64,000 nt of DNA from CAIMFV01 sp040757715 (lineage in GTDB: Bacteria > Pseudomonadota > Alphaproteobacteria > Caulobacterales > Caulobacteraceae): assembly GCA_040757715.1 (NCBI GenBank), contig JBFLWS010000015.1, positions 16,721 to 80,720 on the forward strand, read 5' to 3'. Under the pieces are notes generated by a model that saw only the letters and a program-made list of their open reading frames with translations, did not search any database and was not told where the DNA came from. Both the position numbers and the translations under genes were made by a program. Of the stretch, positions 21,006-30,219 are shown one piece after another; within the stretch, counting starts at the first letter, position 1; the number at the start of each line of letters is the position of its first letter.

Positions 21006-21032
21006 GCCCCGGAGCAATCCGGGGCTCTTTTT
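21006..21032 (+). terminator. Rho-independent terminator after amtB
   Basis: Perfect 7-bp stem GCCCCGG (21006-21012) / CCGGGGC (21019-21025) with a 6-base loop, followed by TCTTTTT. It also lies just beyond the stop of the convergent response regulator at 21046. Confidence 0.85.
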
Positions 21033-21045
21033 CTTGTTTGTGCGC

Positions 21046-21672
21046 TCAAGGCTCGATGATTTTGTGGCTGATGGCCTTGACCACCGCCTGGATTCGAGTG
21101 GCGACACCCAGCTTGGCGCGGGCGTTGTCGGTGTGGAAGTCCACCGTCCGCTTGGTCAGGCTCATGATCATGGCGATCTCTTCAGAGGTCTTGCCCTGGG
21201 CCACCCAGCTCAACACCTCAATCTCGCGGTTGGAGAGGCCGACGTCGGCCGCCTTGTCGGCCAGACGCGGCGCCCGGGCCAGGCGCGAGCCGATGATGGC
21301 GTCCAGCACCTCGAAATCCACCGGCTTGGTGAGGAAGTCCGCCGCGCCCGCGCGTCGGGCCTTCAGCTCGGTGTCGCGATCAACCTGGGCGGTGAGGAAT
21401 AGGAACGGCAGATCCTGAAAGCGCGGCGACAGGGCCACCAGACGCTCCAGCACCTCAAAGCCGTTCAGATTCGGCATGTTGATGTCGCAGATCACGAGGT
21501 CCGGCGTCGTCTTGAATATCTCGGCGAGGCCCTCGCGTCCGTCGTGAGCGAGGACGACCTCGTAACCAAGATCGCCCAGTTCCTCCTTCAGCAGCGACGC
21601 GATCTCCACATTGTCCTCGATGCAGAGAATGCGGGCGCCTTTCTGGTCTTGAACGCCAGCCTCATTGGACAT
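21046..21672 (-). CDS. Response regulator, REC plus LuxR-type HTH
   Basis: A 208-residue NarL/FixJ-like regulator. The receiver domain begins at ARILCIEDNVEIA, has the phosphorylated Asp63 in DLVICDINMPNLNG and the conserved Lys in DFLTKPVDF. A LuxR/GerE HTH follows (LSNREIEVLSWVAQGKTSEEI, with KRTVDFHTDNARAKLGV). I chose the ATG at 21672 because the receiver follows closely and GGA lies 7 bases upstream. It is 113 bases after the histidine kinase gene on the same strand, so the two are probably a pair. Target genes are unknown; the neighbouring efflux genes are candidates. Confidence 0.92.
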   Translation of the reverse strand: MSNEAGVQDQKGARILCIEDNVEIASLLKEELGDLGYEVVLAHDGREGLAEIFKTTPDLVICDINMPNLNGFEVLERLVALSPRFQDLPFLFLTAQVDRDTELKARRAGAADFLTKPVDFEVLDAIIGSRLARAPRLADKAADVGLSNREIEVLSWVAQGKTSEEIAMIMSLTKRTVDFHTDNARAKLGVATRIQAVVKAISHKIIEP

Positions 21673-21785
21673 GATGATTCCGAACACGCGCCGATATGAA
21701 CGCAGCTTGCTCCGCTGAACCTGCGGACATGACGGCACGTCTTAGGACAAGGCGCGAAGAGCGGCAATAAATCTCGATCGCTGGC

Positions 21786-23381
21786 TTAGGCAGCCCGCTC
21801 CACCGGCAGGACCACCGTAAAAGTGGCCCCCTGGCCCTCGACGCTTTCGGCGCTCACTCCGCCATTGTGGTGGCCGAGCACGGTCTTGACGAAATAGAGC
21901 CCGACGCCTGTGCCGGATATGTCCGCAGCGTTGCGCCCACGTCGGTAGAGGTCGAAGATTTCACCGATGTCTTCGCTGGCGATGCCGATGCCGCGGTCGA
22001 TGATCTTGATGACGAAGCGATCGCCCTCCCGATGCGCCTCGACGCGGATGTTGGGCTTGGCGCCGGAATATTTGATCGAATTGGCGACGATGTTGGAGAG
22101 GGCCTGGAACAGCAGCGCAGCGTCGGCCTCGCCCATCACCGGATCGCGCTCCAGCTTCTCGATGATCTGAGCGTTGGGGGCGCTTTCGCGATGGGTCTTC
22201 AGCACCTCGCGCAGCAGGGCGTTCAGATCAAGCCGCTCGAAATGCACCGCCATGGTGTCGGAGGGCGTCTCGGCGCTGGAGGCGCCGAGCAACCGCTCCA
22301 TCACCCCGGTGATGCGTTGCACCGCGCGCCGGATGGCGAGCGCGCGCTCAGCGATGTCGTCCGGCGTGATCTGAGCCTTCAGCTTGATCATGCGCTGGGC
22401 CTGACCATCGATGATGTTCAGCGGCGTGCGGAACTCGTGCGAGGCCATGGAGACGAAATCGCGTTGCAGGGCGGTGAGGCGCCGCTCCCGCTCCAGGTGT
22501 CCCTCCAGCCGCATCGTCTGCTGTTCGAGCGCCTGACGGCTGTGCGCCAGAGCGACGGCGTTGTCGCGGAAAATGGCCACGGCGCGGGTCATCTCCCCGA
22601 TCTCATCGGGTCGATCGAGATCAGCAAGCGCCACGCAAGTGTCGTTGGCGGCAAGCTGGCGCATAGCCCCGGCCAGGCGGGCCAGGGGGTTGGAGATCGA
22701 GGTCCGGATATAGCTCAAGGCTAGGGCCAACATGACCACGCCGAACACGAGGGTGAGGATGATCAGCTCGCGCGCCTGACGGTAGGTGATCTCCGCCGCG
22801 GCGCTGGCGGCCGTAGCCTGCGCCACAGTGAGTTCAGTGAGGCGGCCCAGGGTGTCGCTGGCGAGACCATAGGAACCCTGCGATTTGGCGAGAAAAGCCC
22901 GCACCCGCGCCTGGCCGCCGCCGGCGGCGCCCATGACCCTGGCGGCCTCGGCGCGGTAGGATCGCCATTGCTGATCGAATTGCCGGTAATCCGCCAGCTC
23001 CTCGGCCCCGTGGGGAATGTGTCCATAGGCTTGCTGAGCCGCCGCCACCTGGGAGTCGAGCTCGGCGATGTTGGCGCGGGCCTGATGAATATCCTCCGGT
23101 GCGGTGGCGAGGATCGAGGTCGCTTCGGCGGCGCGAAAATCCGAGGTGTAGTTGTTGAGGTCGCCCAGCACCCGCACGCTATGCAGCCAGCGATCGCGGA
23201 TCACCGCCGACACCTGGTTCACATTGTTCAGCTCATAGATGCTGAACACGCCCAGCAGCAGGTTGAGCGCCAGGAACAGGGAAAAGGCCAGAGACAGGCG
23301 CCAGCGCAGGGAGTTGCGCCCGTGGGTGCGCTCACCAAAGGCGACCGGCGCGCCCGTTGTCGAGATTGGCTTGTCCGGCAT
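21786..23381 (-). CDS. Membrane sensor histidine kinase
   Basis: A 531-residue kinase. TM1 is about residues 27-48. A mostly helical periplasmic domain of about 155 residues (four-helix-bundle type, as in chemoreceptors) follows, then TM2 at about 208-226, a HAMP domain, a coiled-coil linker, HisKA with His315 in SMASHEFRTPLN, and HATPase_c with N-box NIVANSIKYSG and GTGVGLYFVK. The signal is unknown. It lies downstream of the RND pump genes and upstream of the LuxR-type regulator on the same strand, with gaps of 83 and 113 bases, so it may sense a pump substrate. That is inferred from position only. Confidence 0.93.
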   Translation of the reverse strand: MPDKPISTTGAPVAFGERTHGRNSLRWRLSLAFSLFLALNLLLGVFSIYELNNVNQVSAVIRDRWLHSVRVLGDLNNYTSDFRAAEATSILATAPEDIHQARANIAELDSQVAAAQQAYGHIPHGAEELADYRQFDQQWRSYRAEAARVMGAAGGGQARVRAFLAKSQGSYGLASDTLGRLTELTVAQATAASAAAEITYRQARELIILTLVFGVVMLALALSYIRTSISNPLARLAGAMRQLAANDTCVALADLDRPDEIGEMTRAVAIFRDNAVALAHSRQALEQQTMRLEGHLERERRLTALQRDFVSMASHEFRTPLNIIDGQAQRMIKLKAQITPDDIAERALAIRRAVQRITGVMERLLGASSAETPSDTMAVHFERLDLNALLREVLKTHRESAPNAQIIEKLERDPVMGEADAALLFQALSNIVANSIKYSGAKPNIRVEAHREGDRFVIKIIDRGIGIASEDIGEIFDLYRRGRNAADISGTGVGLYFVKTVLGHHNGGVSAESVEGQGATFTVVLPVERAA

Positions 23382-23464
23382 CTAGAGCGCCTTCCGACTT
23401 CTAAGCACTGGCGCTGGACCATGCCATCAGCTGCTGGCCAGGACAAAGGGCCGAAGGTCGCCGG

Positions 23465-23902
23465 TCAGGACGATGGCGTCGATGGGGGCGTCGACGACGC
23501 CGGCGCCGCGGGAGCCGTTGGTCCGCCAGGCGCCGAAGCCGCCGCCGGCGCACTGCTGCTGGACGGCGCTGTCGCGCCAGCGCCCTGCCCGCCGGCCTTG
23601 GGCGAAGGAGCGGCGGCGGACTTGCCAGTCGGGGCCGGACCCGAAGCCGCGCCAGGCTTGGCGCTTGAAGGCCCGAACACCCCGGGCGCGGCGCTGGCCG
23701 CCGTCTTCACCCCTGGCGCCGGACCGCCCACGGCGCCGGAAGGCTTGGGCTGCCCCGCCACGCCATTGGCCGGATCAGTCCTCGGCGCGCGGGTGATCGG
23801 ACGGCCGGGGGGACCGGCGACCCCAGCCAAGGCCTCGGTCGCCGCCAAAGCCGCCGTCAATGCCGCCGCGAGGACGGCGCTCCGGGCGAGGGATGGTCTC
23901 AT
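23465..23902 (-). CDS. Small exported Pro/Ala/Gly/Ser-rich protein
   Basis: A 145-residue protein with a signal peptide (1-26, ending ATEALAG), then an entirely low-complexity mature part of Pro, Ala, Gly, Ser and Thr, without Cys, and without the His/Met clusters expected of a metal chaperone such as CusF. Its ATG overlaps the RND pump stop as ATGA, so it is translated with the pump. Function is unknown; a flexible periplasmic or wall-spanning linker is possible. The composition could also reflect a weakly constrained gene, but the start overlap and signal peptide argue that it is real. Confidence 0.65.
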   Translation of the reverse strand: MRPSLARSAVLAAALTAALAATEALAGVAGPPGRPITRAPRTDPANGVAGQPKPSGAVGGPAPGVKTAASAAPGVFGPSSAKPGAASGPAPTGKSAAAPSPKAGGQGAGATAPSSSSAPAAASAPGGPTAPAAPASSTPPSTPSS

Positions 23903-26900
23903 TCAGCCCCTCCTGCCAGCTCTTTCTTGTCGCGCGACATGATCATGAGCTGCAGCGACGGGGCCACCAGCAGCAGCAACACCGGACCGAGCAGCATGCC
24001 GCCGACGATGACCACGGCCAGCGGCCGCTGCACCTGACTGCCGATGCCGTGCGACAGGGCGGCCGGGAAGAGGCCGATACAGGCCGACAGGGCGGTCATC
24101 AGCATGGGACGCATCCGCTGGGTGGCGGCGTTGTACATGGCCTCCTGCAGGCCCTGCCCCTCCCGTCTCAGCTGATTGAAATAGGTGATCATCAAGATGC
24201 CGTTCATGGCCGCCACCCCGAACAGGGAGATGAAGCCGATGGCCGCCGAGACGCTGAAGGCGAGGCCGGTCATGGACAAGGCGATGAGGCCGCCGCCGAT
24301 GGCGAAGGGAATGCCCGCAAGCGCCAGGAAGGCGTCCCGCGCCGAGTTGAACAGGCCATAGAGCAGCACCACGATGAGGATCATGCTGATCGGCACCACG
24401 GTGGCCAGACGCTCCTGGGCCAGCTTCATGTCGTCGAACTCGCCCGCCCAGATCATGCGATAGCCCGTGGGCAGCTTCACGTTCTGGGCGATGCGCTTCT
24501 GCGCCTCGTCCACCGTGGAGCCGAGGTCGCGGCCGCGCACGCTGAACTTGATGGGAATGTAGCGCTTGGTGGTCTCGTGGTAGATGTAGGAGGCGCCGGT
24601 ATCGAGGGAGATGTCGGCAAGCTCTCGCAGCGGAACATAGGCCACAGAGCCGCTCGCCGTGGCGTAGCCCACCGGAATATCGCCAATTTTCTCGATGCTG
24701 TTGCGGACGTCCTCGCTCATCCGCACCGTGAGGCTGAACTGACGGTCGCCCTCGAGCACCGTGGTGGCTGCAGCGCCGCCCAGCGCCGCCTGCACCGCCG
24801 TGTTCACATCGCCGGTGTTGAGGCCGTAGCGGGACGCCTTTTCGCGGTCGACCTTGATGTTCAGATTGGGCTGACCCATGACGTGGAAGACGCCAAGGTC
24901 GGCCACGCCCTTTACCTGCGCCATCTGCGCCCTCACCTGGTCGGCGAGCGTCTCCAGAACGGCGAGGTTGGGGCCCATGATCTTCACCGAGTTGGCGCCC
25001 TTCACCCCGGAGATGGCTTCCTCCACGTTGTCCTGGATGTATTGCGAGAAGTTGAAGGCCACGCCCGGCAAGGCCTCTTTGAACTCCTTCTGCAGCGTCT
25101 CGGTGAGCTGCTCCTTGGTCTCGCCGTGCGGCCATTGGTCGAACGGCTTCAAGGGCGCGAACAGCTCCACGTTGGAGAAGGGCGAAGCGTCCGAGCCATT
25201 GTCGGGGCGGCCGTGCTGCGAGACCACGGTGGTGATTTCCGGGTGGCGCAGCATGATCTCGCGCATCTTGCGGGTGGCGGCGGCGCCAGCCTCCAGCGAC
25301 GTGGTGGGCGGCAAGGAGGCGCGGATCCAGAAATTGCCTTCCTCCAGGGCTGGCAGGAACTCCGAGCCGAGGCGGGTGGCGAGAAGCCCTGAAACCACCA
25401 GAAAGGCCACGCCCGCGGCCACCGTCTCCTTCTTGTGGTCCAGCGCCCAGGCGAGAGCCTTGGAATAGACCTCGCGCAGGCGACGGACGATGAAGGTTTC
25501 CTTCTCCTTCACATGATCGGGCAATACGAGGGAGGCCAGCACCGGGGTTATGGTGAAGGTGGAGATCAATGCCCCGGCCAGGGCGTAGCCGTAGGTGCGG
25601 GCCATGGGACCGAAGATCTGTCCCTCCACGCCGCTCATGGTGAAGAGCGGGATGAAGGCCGCCACGGTGATGGCCACGGAGAACAGCACCGCGGAGTCCA
25701 CCTGCAAAGCGCTGATGTAGATGAGCCGCAGCCGATCGGTCCATTTGCGGCCGGCGGCCACCGTGGGCTCGGTGGGATCGTCGCCGAAGCGGTCCTCGGC
25801 CAGATCCTCCAGCAACTGCCGACGCTGGTCCTTAGGGGCCTGGAAGTTGCGGAAGATGTTCTCCACCAGGATCACGGCGGAGTCGACGATGATCCCGAAG
25901 TCCACCGCCCCGATGGACAGGAGGTTGGCGTCCTGATGCTGCAGCACCAGAAGGATGATGCTGAACAACAGGGCGAAGGGGATGTTGGCGGCGACGATCA
26001 CCGCGCTGCGGAAGTTGCCGAGGAAGATCCACTGGATCAGGAACACCAGCGAACAGCCCACCAGGAGGTTCTCGATCACCGTGCGGGTGGTCACCTGCAC
26101 CAGCGATGTGCGGTCATAGTAGGGCACGACCTTCACGCCGGGGGGCAAGGTCCCGTCGCTGTTCATCTTGGCCACTTCAGCCTTGATGCGCGGCACGATC
26201 TCGTTGGTGTGCTGAGTGCGGCCCATCACGGTGATGGCGGCGACGATGTCGTCGTCGTGGTCGCGGCCGGCGACGCCAAGGCGCGGCACGTAGCCCACCT
26301 TGACCTTGGCGATGTCGCGCACCCGCACCGGCACCCCGCCCGATTGGGTCAGGACAATGTTCTCAATGTCGCCCGTCTTGTAGCCCTTGAGCAGATCATC
26401 GCCGCCGCCAGAGTCGATGAGGCCGACGCCGCGGATGTTGATGGACTGCTGACCGATGGTCACTTCGCGGCCGCCGACATTGACGTTGGCGTTGCCAAGC
26501 GCGCTCGTCACCTGCGGAATGGTCAGGTTGTAGGCCCGCAGACGATGCGGATCGACCTCCACCTGGAATTCCTTGGTGGTGCCGCCCCAGCTGTTCACTT
26601 GGGCCACGCCCGGAATGGTCATCAGGCGGCGCAGCACCACCCAGTCCTGAATGGTGCGCAGGTTGGTCAGGCCGGTATTGGGCGGGCCCACCACCTGATA
26701 GCGATAGATCTCGCCCACCAGGCTCGACTGCTGGATCTGCGGCACCTGGTTGCCCGGCAGTTGCACGCCCTGCTGTAGGGCCAGCGCCGCCTGGGTGTAG
26801 GCGAAGTAATAGTCCACCCCATACTTGAACGTCACCCGCACGAAGGTGAGGCCATAGAAGGAGGTGGAGCGGACGTTGGCGATGCCCGGCGTCGAATAGA

Positions 26901-27117
26901 GAGCGATCTCCATCGGCACCGTGTAGTATTTCTCCATCTCCTCCGCCGACAGGCCCGGCGCCTGGGCGGTGATCTCCAGGATCACCGGCGCCGGGTTGGG
27001 ATAGGCCTCGACGTTGAGCTGGGTGGTGGCGAACACGCCCGCGCCCAGAAACGCCAGAACCGCTAGGATGATGATCGGCCGGTGGGTGAGGCCGAAGGCG
27101 AGGATGGATCTAAACAC
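23899..27117 (-). CDS. RND efflux pump, heavy-metal (HME) type
   Basis: A 1072-residue inner-membrane proton antiporter of the CzcA/CusA/NccA subgroup. The HME signature is GAVDFGIIVDSAVILVEN in TM4, with Ser where CzcA commonly has Gly. Twelve TM segments and two large periplasmic loops are present. The start is a GTG at 27117. The adaptor gene lies 48 bases upstream, and a small exported protein overlaps its stop. The substrate (divalent or monovalent metal, or an organic compound) cannot be told from sequence; no methionine-rich metal relay was obvious by eye. Confidence 0.93.
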   Translation of the reverse strand: MFRSILAFGLTHRPIIILAVLAFLGAGVFATTQLNVEAYPNPAPVILEITAQAPGLSAEEMEKYYTVPMEIALYSTPGIANVRSTSFYGLTFVRVTFKYGVDYYFAYTQAALALQQGVQLPGNQVPQIQQSSLVGEIYRYQVVGPPNTGLTNLRTIQDWVVLRRLMTIPGVAQVNSWGGTTKEFQVEVDPHRLRAYNLTIPQVTSALGNANVNVGGREVTIGQQSINIRGVGLIDSGGGDDLLKGYKTGDIENIVLTQSGGVPVRVRDIAKVKVGYVPRLGVAGRDHDDDIVAAITVMGRTQHTNEIVPRIKAEVAKMNSDGTLPPGVKVVPYYDRTSLVQVTTRTVIENLLVGCSLVFLIQWIFLGNFRSAVIVAANIPFALLFSIILLVLQHQDANLLSIGAVDFGIIVDSAVILVENIFRNFQAPKDQRRQLLEDLAEDRFGDDPTEPTVAAGRKWTDRLRLIYISALQVDSAVLFSVAITVAAFIPLFTMSGVEGQIFGPMARTYGYALAGALISTFTITPVLASLVLPDHVKEKETFIVRRLREVYSKALAWALDHKKETVAAGVAFLVVSGLLATRLGSEFLPALEEGNFWIRASLPPTTSLEAGAAATRKMREIMLRHPEITTVVSQHGRPDNGSDASPFSNVELFAPLKPFDQWPHGETKEQLTETLQKEFKEALPGVAFNFSQYIQDNVEEAISGVKGANSVKIMGPNLAVLETLADQVRAQMAQVKGVADLGVFHVMGQPNLNIKVDREKASRYGLNTGDVNTAVQAALGGAAATTVLEGDRQFSLTVRMSEDVRNSIEKIGDIPVGYATASGSVAYVPLRELADISLDTGASYIYHETTKRYIPIKFSVRGRDLGSTVDEAQKRIAQNVKLPTGYRMIWAGEFDDMKLAQERLATVVPISMILIVVLLYGLFNSARDAFLALAGIPFAIGGGLIALSMTGLAFSVSAAIGFISLFGVAAMNGILMITYFNQLRREGQGLQEAMYNAATQRMRPMLMTALSACIGLFPAALSHGIGSQVQRPLAVVIVGGMLLGPVLLLLVAPSLQLMIMSRDKKELAGGAE

Positions 27118-27165
27118 GATGCTGTCCGATCAAAATGTGCCGGGGGGCGCTGCGGTTCGTCAGCG

Positions 27166-28353
27166 TCAGTCGTTGGCCGAGGCGGCGTTGAGCATGTTGC
27201 TCAGGAACACCGCGCCCTCCGTGACCACCTGTTCGCCGGGGGCGAGCCCCTTGACGATCTCATCCCAGCCGTCGCGCTGCACGCCCACCACCACGGTCTT
27301 GCGGATGAAGTGACGGTTGTCGGTGGTGGTCCAGACATTCATGCTGCCGTCGCCCTCGCGCACCACGGCGGCGAGCGGCACCGCGACGCTGGTCACCGGA
27401 TGGCCGGTCTCGATGATGAAGCTGGCGAACATGCCCGGCCGCAGCTCGTTCTTGGGATCAGCGATGTCGGCGCGCACCACTAGGGTGCGGGTGTTGGGGT
27501 CCACCGCCGTGCCCAGGGCGTTGATCGAGCCCGTGAAGGTCCGATCGCCATAGGCCTGCACCTTCACCTGGACCTTCTGGCCCTTGTGATAGAGCACGCT
27601 GTCCACTTCGGGGACGTTGGCCACCATCCACTTCACGCCAAGATCCGCCACCGCGTAGGGCGCGGGCGCATTGCCCGGCTGTACGAACAGGCCCGGCTGA
27701 CCGTTGCGGGCGGTGATGTGGCCGGAGATGGGGCTCGCCACCACCAGGATCGGGTCCACGTGGCGGGTCTTGATGGTCTTTTCGATGTCGGCCTCCGACT
27801 TGCCGTACACGTGCACGGCGCTCTTGGCCGCGCGCAGAGCGCCGTCGGCGGTCATCTGGTCGGACACCGCCTGCTGGTAGTCCTTGTCCGCCACGCCCTT
27901 GATCTCGTTCAGGCGCTTCATGCGTTCGAGGTTCTTGGTGGTGAGCTCGTAGACGCCGGCGGCGGCGATCAGGGTCGACTCAGCCTGGATCAGGTCGGGG
28001 CTGTTGATGGTGTAGAGCCGCTGGCCCTTCTTCACGTCGTCGCCCAGTTGCGCGAAGGCCTCGACGATCTTGCCCTGATAGTTGGAGAACACCTGCACCG
28101 AGCGGTCTTCATTGAAGTCGATGGCGCCCACGGCCACGCGTTGCGAGGAGAACTCGCGCTGGCCGACCACGCCGACGGCCACCGATTTCGCCTGCTCCGG
28201 CGTCAGCTCCACCCGATCGACCGTGGGGGCCGCGGTTTTCCGGCCGTCTTCCTTCTTGGCTTCGCCGCAACCGCTCAAGGCCAGGAGAGCGCCGAAAGCG
28301 GCGGCGGTCAGAACCGCGGCGCGGAACACGCGCTGCGGACGGAAATCGCTCAT
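27166..28353 (-). CDS. RND periplasmic adaptor (membrane fusion protein), lipoprotein
   Basis: A 395-residue HlyD/CusB-like adaptor. The lipoprotein signal ends in LALSGCG (Cys about residue 29). A barrel-sandwich domain (VFSNYQGKIVEAFAQLGDDV), an alpha-hairpin, the returning lipoyl half (VASPISGHITARNGQPG) and a beta-barrel domain follow. It bridges the RND pump to the outer-membrane channel encoded by the divergent gene at 28506. It is the first gene of the leftward efflux run. Confidence 0.92.
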   Translation of the reverse strand: MSDFRPQRVFRAAVLTAAAFGALLALSGCGEAKKEDGRKTAAPTVDRVELTPEQAKSVAVGVVGQREFSSQRVAVGAIDFNEDRSVQVFSNYQGKIVEAFAQLGDDVKKGQRLYTINSPDLIQAESTLIAAAGVYELTTKNLERMKRLNEIKGVADKDYQQAVSDQMTADGALRAAKSAVHVYGKSEADIEKTIKTRHVDPILVVASPISGHITARNGQPGLFVQPGNAPAPYAVADLGVKWMVANVPEVDSVLYHKGQKVQVKVQAYGDRTFTGSINALGTAVDPNTRTLVVRADIADPKNELRPGMFASFIIETGHPVTSVAVPLAAVVREGDGSMNVWTTTDNRHFIRKTVVVGVQRDGWDEIVKGLAPGEQVVTEGAVFLSNMLNAASAND

Positions 28354-28505
28354 GGACGTAGCCCCTTATAATCCTTCGGACCATTGTCGTCGCTGCAGCG
28401 CAGCATCGTCTACTGGGATTAATGGCAGTGGTCGGATGGATCATTGGCGCCTAAGGTCAGACTGGCGCGTTCACTCTGTCGCGCAGACTAGGTGGGCGAC
28501 CTTCA

Positions 28506-30050
28506 GTGTCAGACAGTCAACAAATTCAACAGATTACGCGGCAAGCTCTGCTGGCTGGCGCGGCCTTGTCGCTGGCCGCCTGCGCCGCGGGGCCCAATTA
28601 TAAGCGGCCGATGGTCCCGGTGGGAGACCATTACACCGCCGACTCGACGGCCCAAGACGGCTCGGTCCGCGGCGCCGCGGAAGACCCGCAACGATTCGTC
28701 CTTGGCCGGGACATCCCCTTCGATTGGTGGAAGCTCTATCGCTCGCCGACGATCGATTCGCTGGTGGCCAAGGCGCTGAAGGCCAACCCCACCCTGCCCG
28801 CCGCCCAGGCCGCCCTGCGCCAGGCGCAGGAGCAGCTGAAGGTGCAGAAGAGTTTCTTCTATCCGACGGTGAATGTGAACTTCCAGCCCACCCGCCAGCA
28901 GCTCGCCGGCAATATGGGCGGCAACTCCCCCGGCGTGCAGGGCAACGGGCACGTAATCTCCACCTATGCGAACCCTACCGGCCCCGCCCCCTACAACGGG
29001 CCGGTGACCTACAACTTCTTCACCTCGCAGGTGGCGCTCTCCTACGTTCCCGACGTGTTCGGCGGCAACCGCCGGGCGGTGGAAGGGGCCAAGGCCCAGG
29101 TGGAGCAGACCCGCTTCCAGATGGAGGCCACCTACATCACCCTCGTCACCAACGTGGTTTCGGCGGCGATCCAGCAGGCTTCGCTCAATTCGCAGATCGC
29201 GGCCGCCCGGGCCTTCGTCGCCGACAATGAGCACGGCCTTGCGCTGCTGAAAGCGCAGTTCAAGGAGGGCTACGCCTCGCGCATGGATCTGGCGGCCCAG
29301 GAGCTGGCCCTCGCCCAGGCCAAGGCTCAGCTGCCGCCGCTGCTCAAGCAGTCGGAGCAGAACAAGGATCTGATCAAGGTGCTGGTGGGCGGTCTGCCCA
29401 GCGACCAGCTCGACCTTGACTTCGACCTGTCCAGCCTCACCCTGCCCGCCGAGTTGCCGGTGAGCCTGCCGGCCAAGCTGCTCGACCAGCGCCCGGACGT
29501 GCGCGCCGCCGAGGCGCAGATGCACCAGATGAGCGCCCAGCAGGGCGTGGCCGCGGCGGCTCGCCTGCCCCAGTTCAGCATCACCGCGGCCTATGGCGGC
29601 GAGGCCTCCAAGATCGGCCAGATGTTCGACACCGGCGGCCCGTTCTGGAACCTCATAGGCGGTGTGTCGCAAACGGTGTTCGACGCCGGGGGCCTCTACC
29701 ACAAGGAAACGGCGGCCAAGCAGGCGCTGCTGCAGGCGCGCTGGCAGTATCGCAGCGCCGTGCAGACGGCGGTGCAGAACGTGGCCGACACCCTCTACGC
29801 CATCAAGTCCGACGCCGACGCCCTGGCGGCGGTGAGCGACGCTGAACAGGCGGCGAAGGTTTCGCGCGACGTGACCCAGCGCCAGTTCGACGAAGGCATG
29901 GTGGGCTATCTCGTGCTCCTGAACGCCGACACGGCCTACCAGCAGGCCAAGATCGCCCGGGTGCAGGCCGAGACCAATCGCTACGGCGACGCCGCCACCC
30001 TGTTCCAGGCCCTCGGCGGCGGCTGGTGGAACCGCACCAAGGCCGAGTGA
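28506..30050 (+). CDS. Outer-membrane efflux lipoprotein, NodT/TolC family
   Basis: A 514-residue outer-membrane factor. A lipobox (LSLAAC) is followed by the family opening GPNYKRPMVP and two long repeated helical hairpin domains (Ala/Gln-rich, such as AALRQAQEQLKVQKS), plus the conserved LLDQRPDVRAAEAQM. It forms the exit duct for the divergent adaptor-pump pair. The start is a GTG at 28506. Its 3' side runs into three terminator-like hairpins. Confidence 0.92.
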   Translation: MSDSQQIQQITRQALLAGAALSLAACAAGPNYKRPMVPVGDHYTADSTAQDGSVRGAAEDPQRFVLGRDIPFDWWKLYRSPTIDSLVAKALKANPTLPAAQAALRQAQEQLKVQKSFFYPTVNVNFQPTRQQLAGNMGGNSPGVQGNGHVISTYANPTGPAPYNGPVTYNFFTSQVALSYVPDVFGGNRRAVEGAKAQVEQTRFQMEATYITLVTNVVSAAIQQASLNSQIAAARAFVADNEHGLALLKAQFKEGYASRMDLAAQELALAQAKAQLPPLLKQSEQNKDLIKVLVGGLPSDQLDLDFDLSSLTLPAELPVSLPAKLLDQRPDVRAAEAQMHQMSAQQGVAAAARLPQFSITAAYGGEASKIGQMFDTGGPFWNLIGGVSQTVFDAGGLYHKETAAKQALLQARWQYRSAVQTAVQNVADTLYAIKSDADALAAVSDAEQAAKVSRDVTQRQFDEGMVGYLVLLNADTAYQQAKIARVQAETNRYGDAATLFQALGGGWWNRTKAE

Positions 30051-30074
30051 TCCTCAACACCTAAAACGCGCGAC

Positions 30075-30195
30075 AAAACGCCCGGCCTCGCGGTCGGGCG
30101 TTTTTGCGTCACCCTCGTCTCGTCCCAAATAAAACGCCCGGCCTTGCGACCGGGCGCTGGCCAAATGAAAACGCCCGGCCTTGCGACCGGGCGTT
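30075..30195. repeat. Three tandem terminator-like hairpins between convergent genes
   Basis: Three near-identical palindromes at 30075-30105, 30131-30157 and 30168-30195. Copy 1 has AAAACGCCCG / CGGGCGTTTT with a T5 tail and reads as a good bidirectional terminator. Copies 2 and 3 share an identical 26-base core (30131-30156 and 30168-30193) with stem CGCCCGG / CCGGGCG. They lie between the convergent efflux gene (+) and second amtB (-), so transcripts from both sides meet them. Local duplication of a terminator is the simplest origin. Confidence 0.85.
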
Positions 30196-30219
30196 CCGAG
30201 CGTTGCGTTGAAGCGTCGC

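Noticed and set aside
23903..25744. A 613-codon open frame on the minus strand
   Set aside because: It is inside the RND pump gene in another frame, without family motifs.
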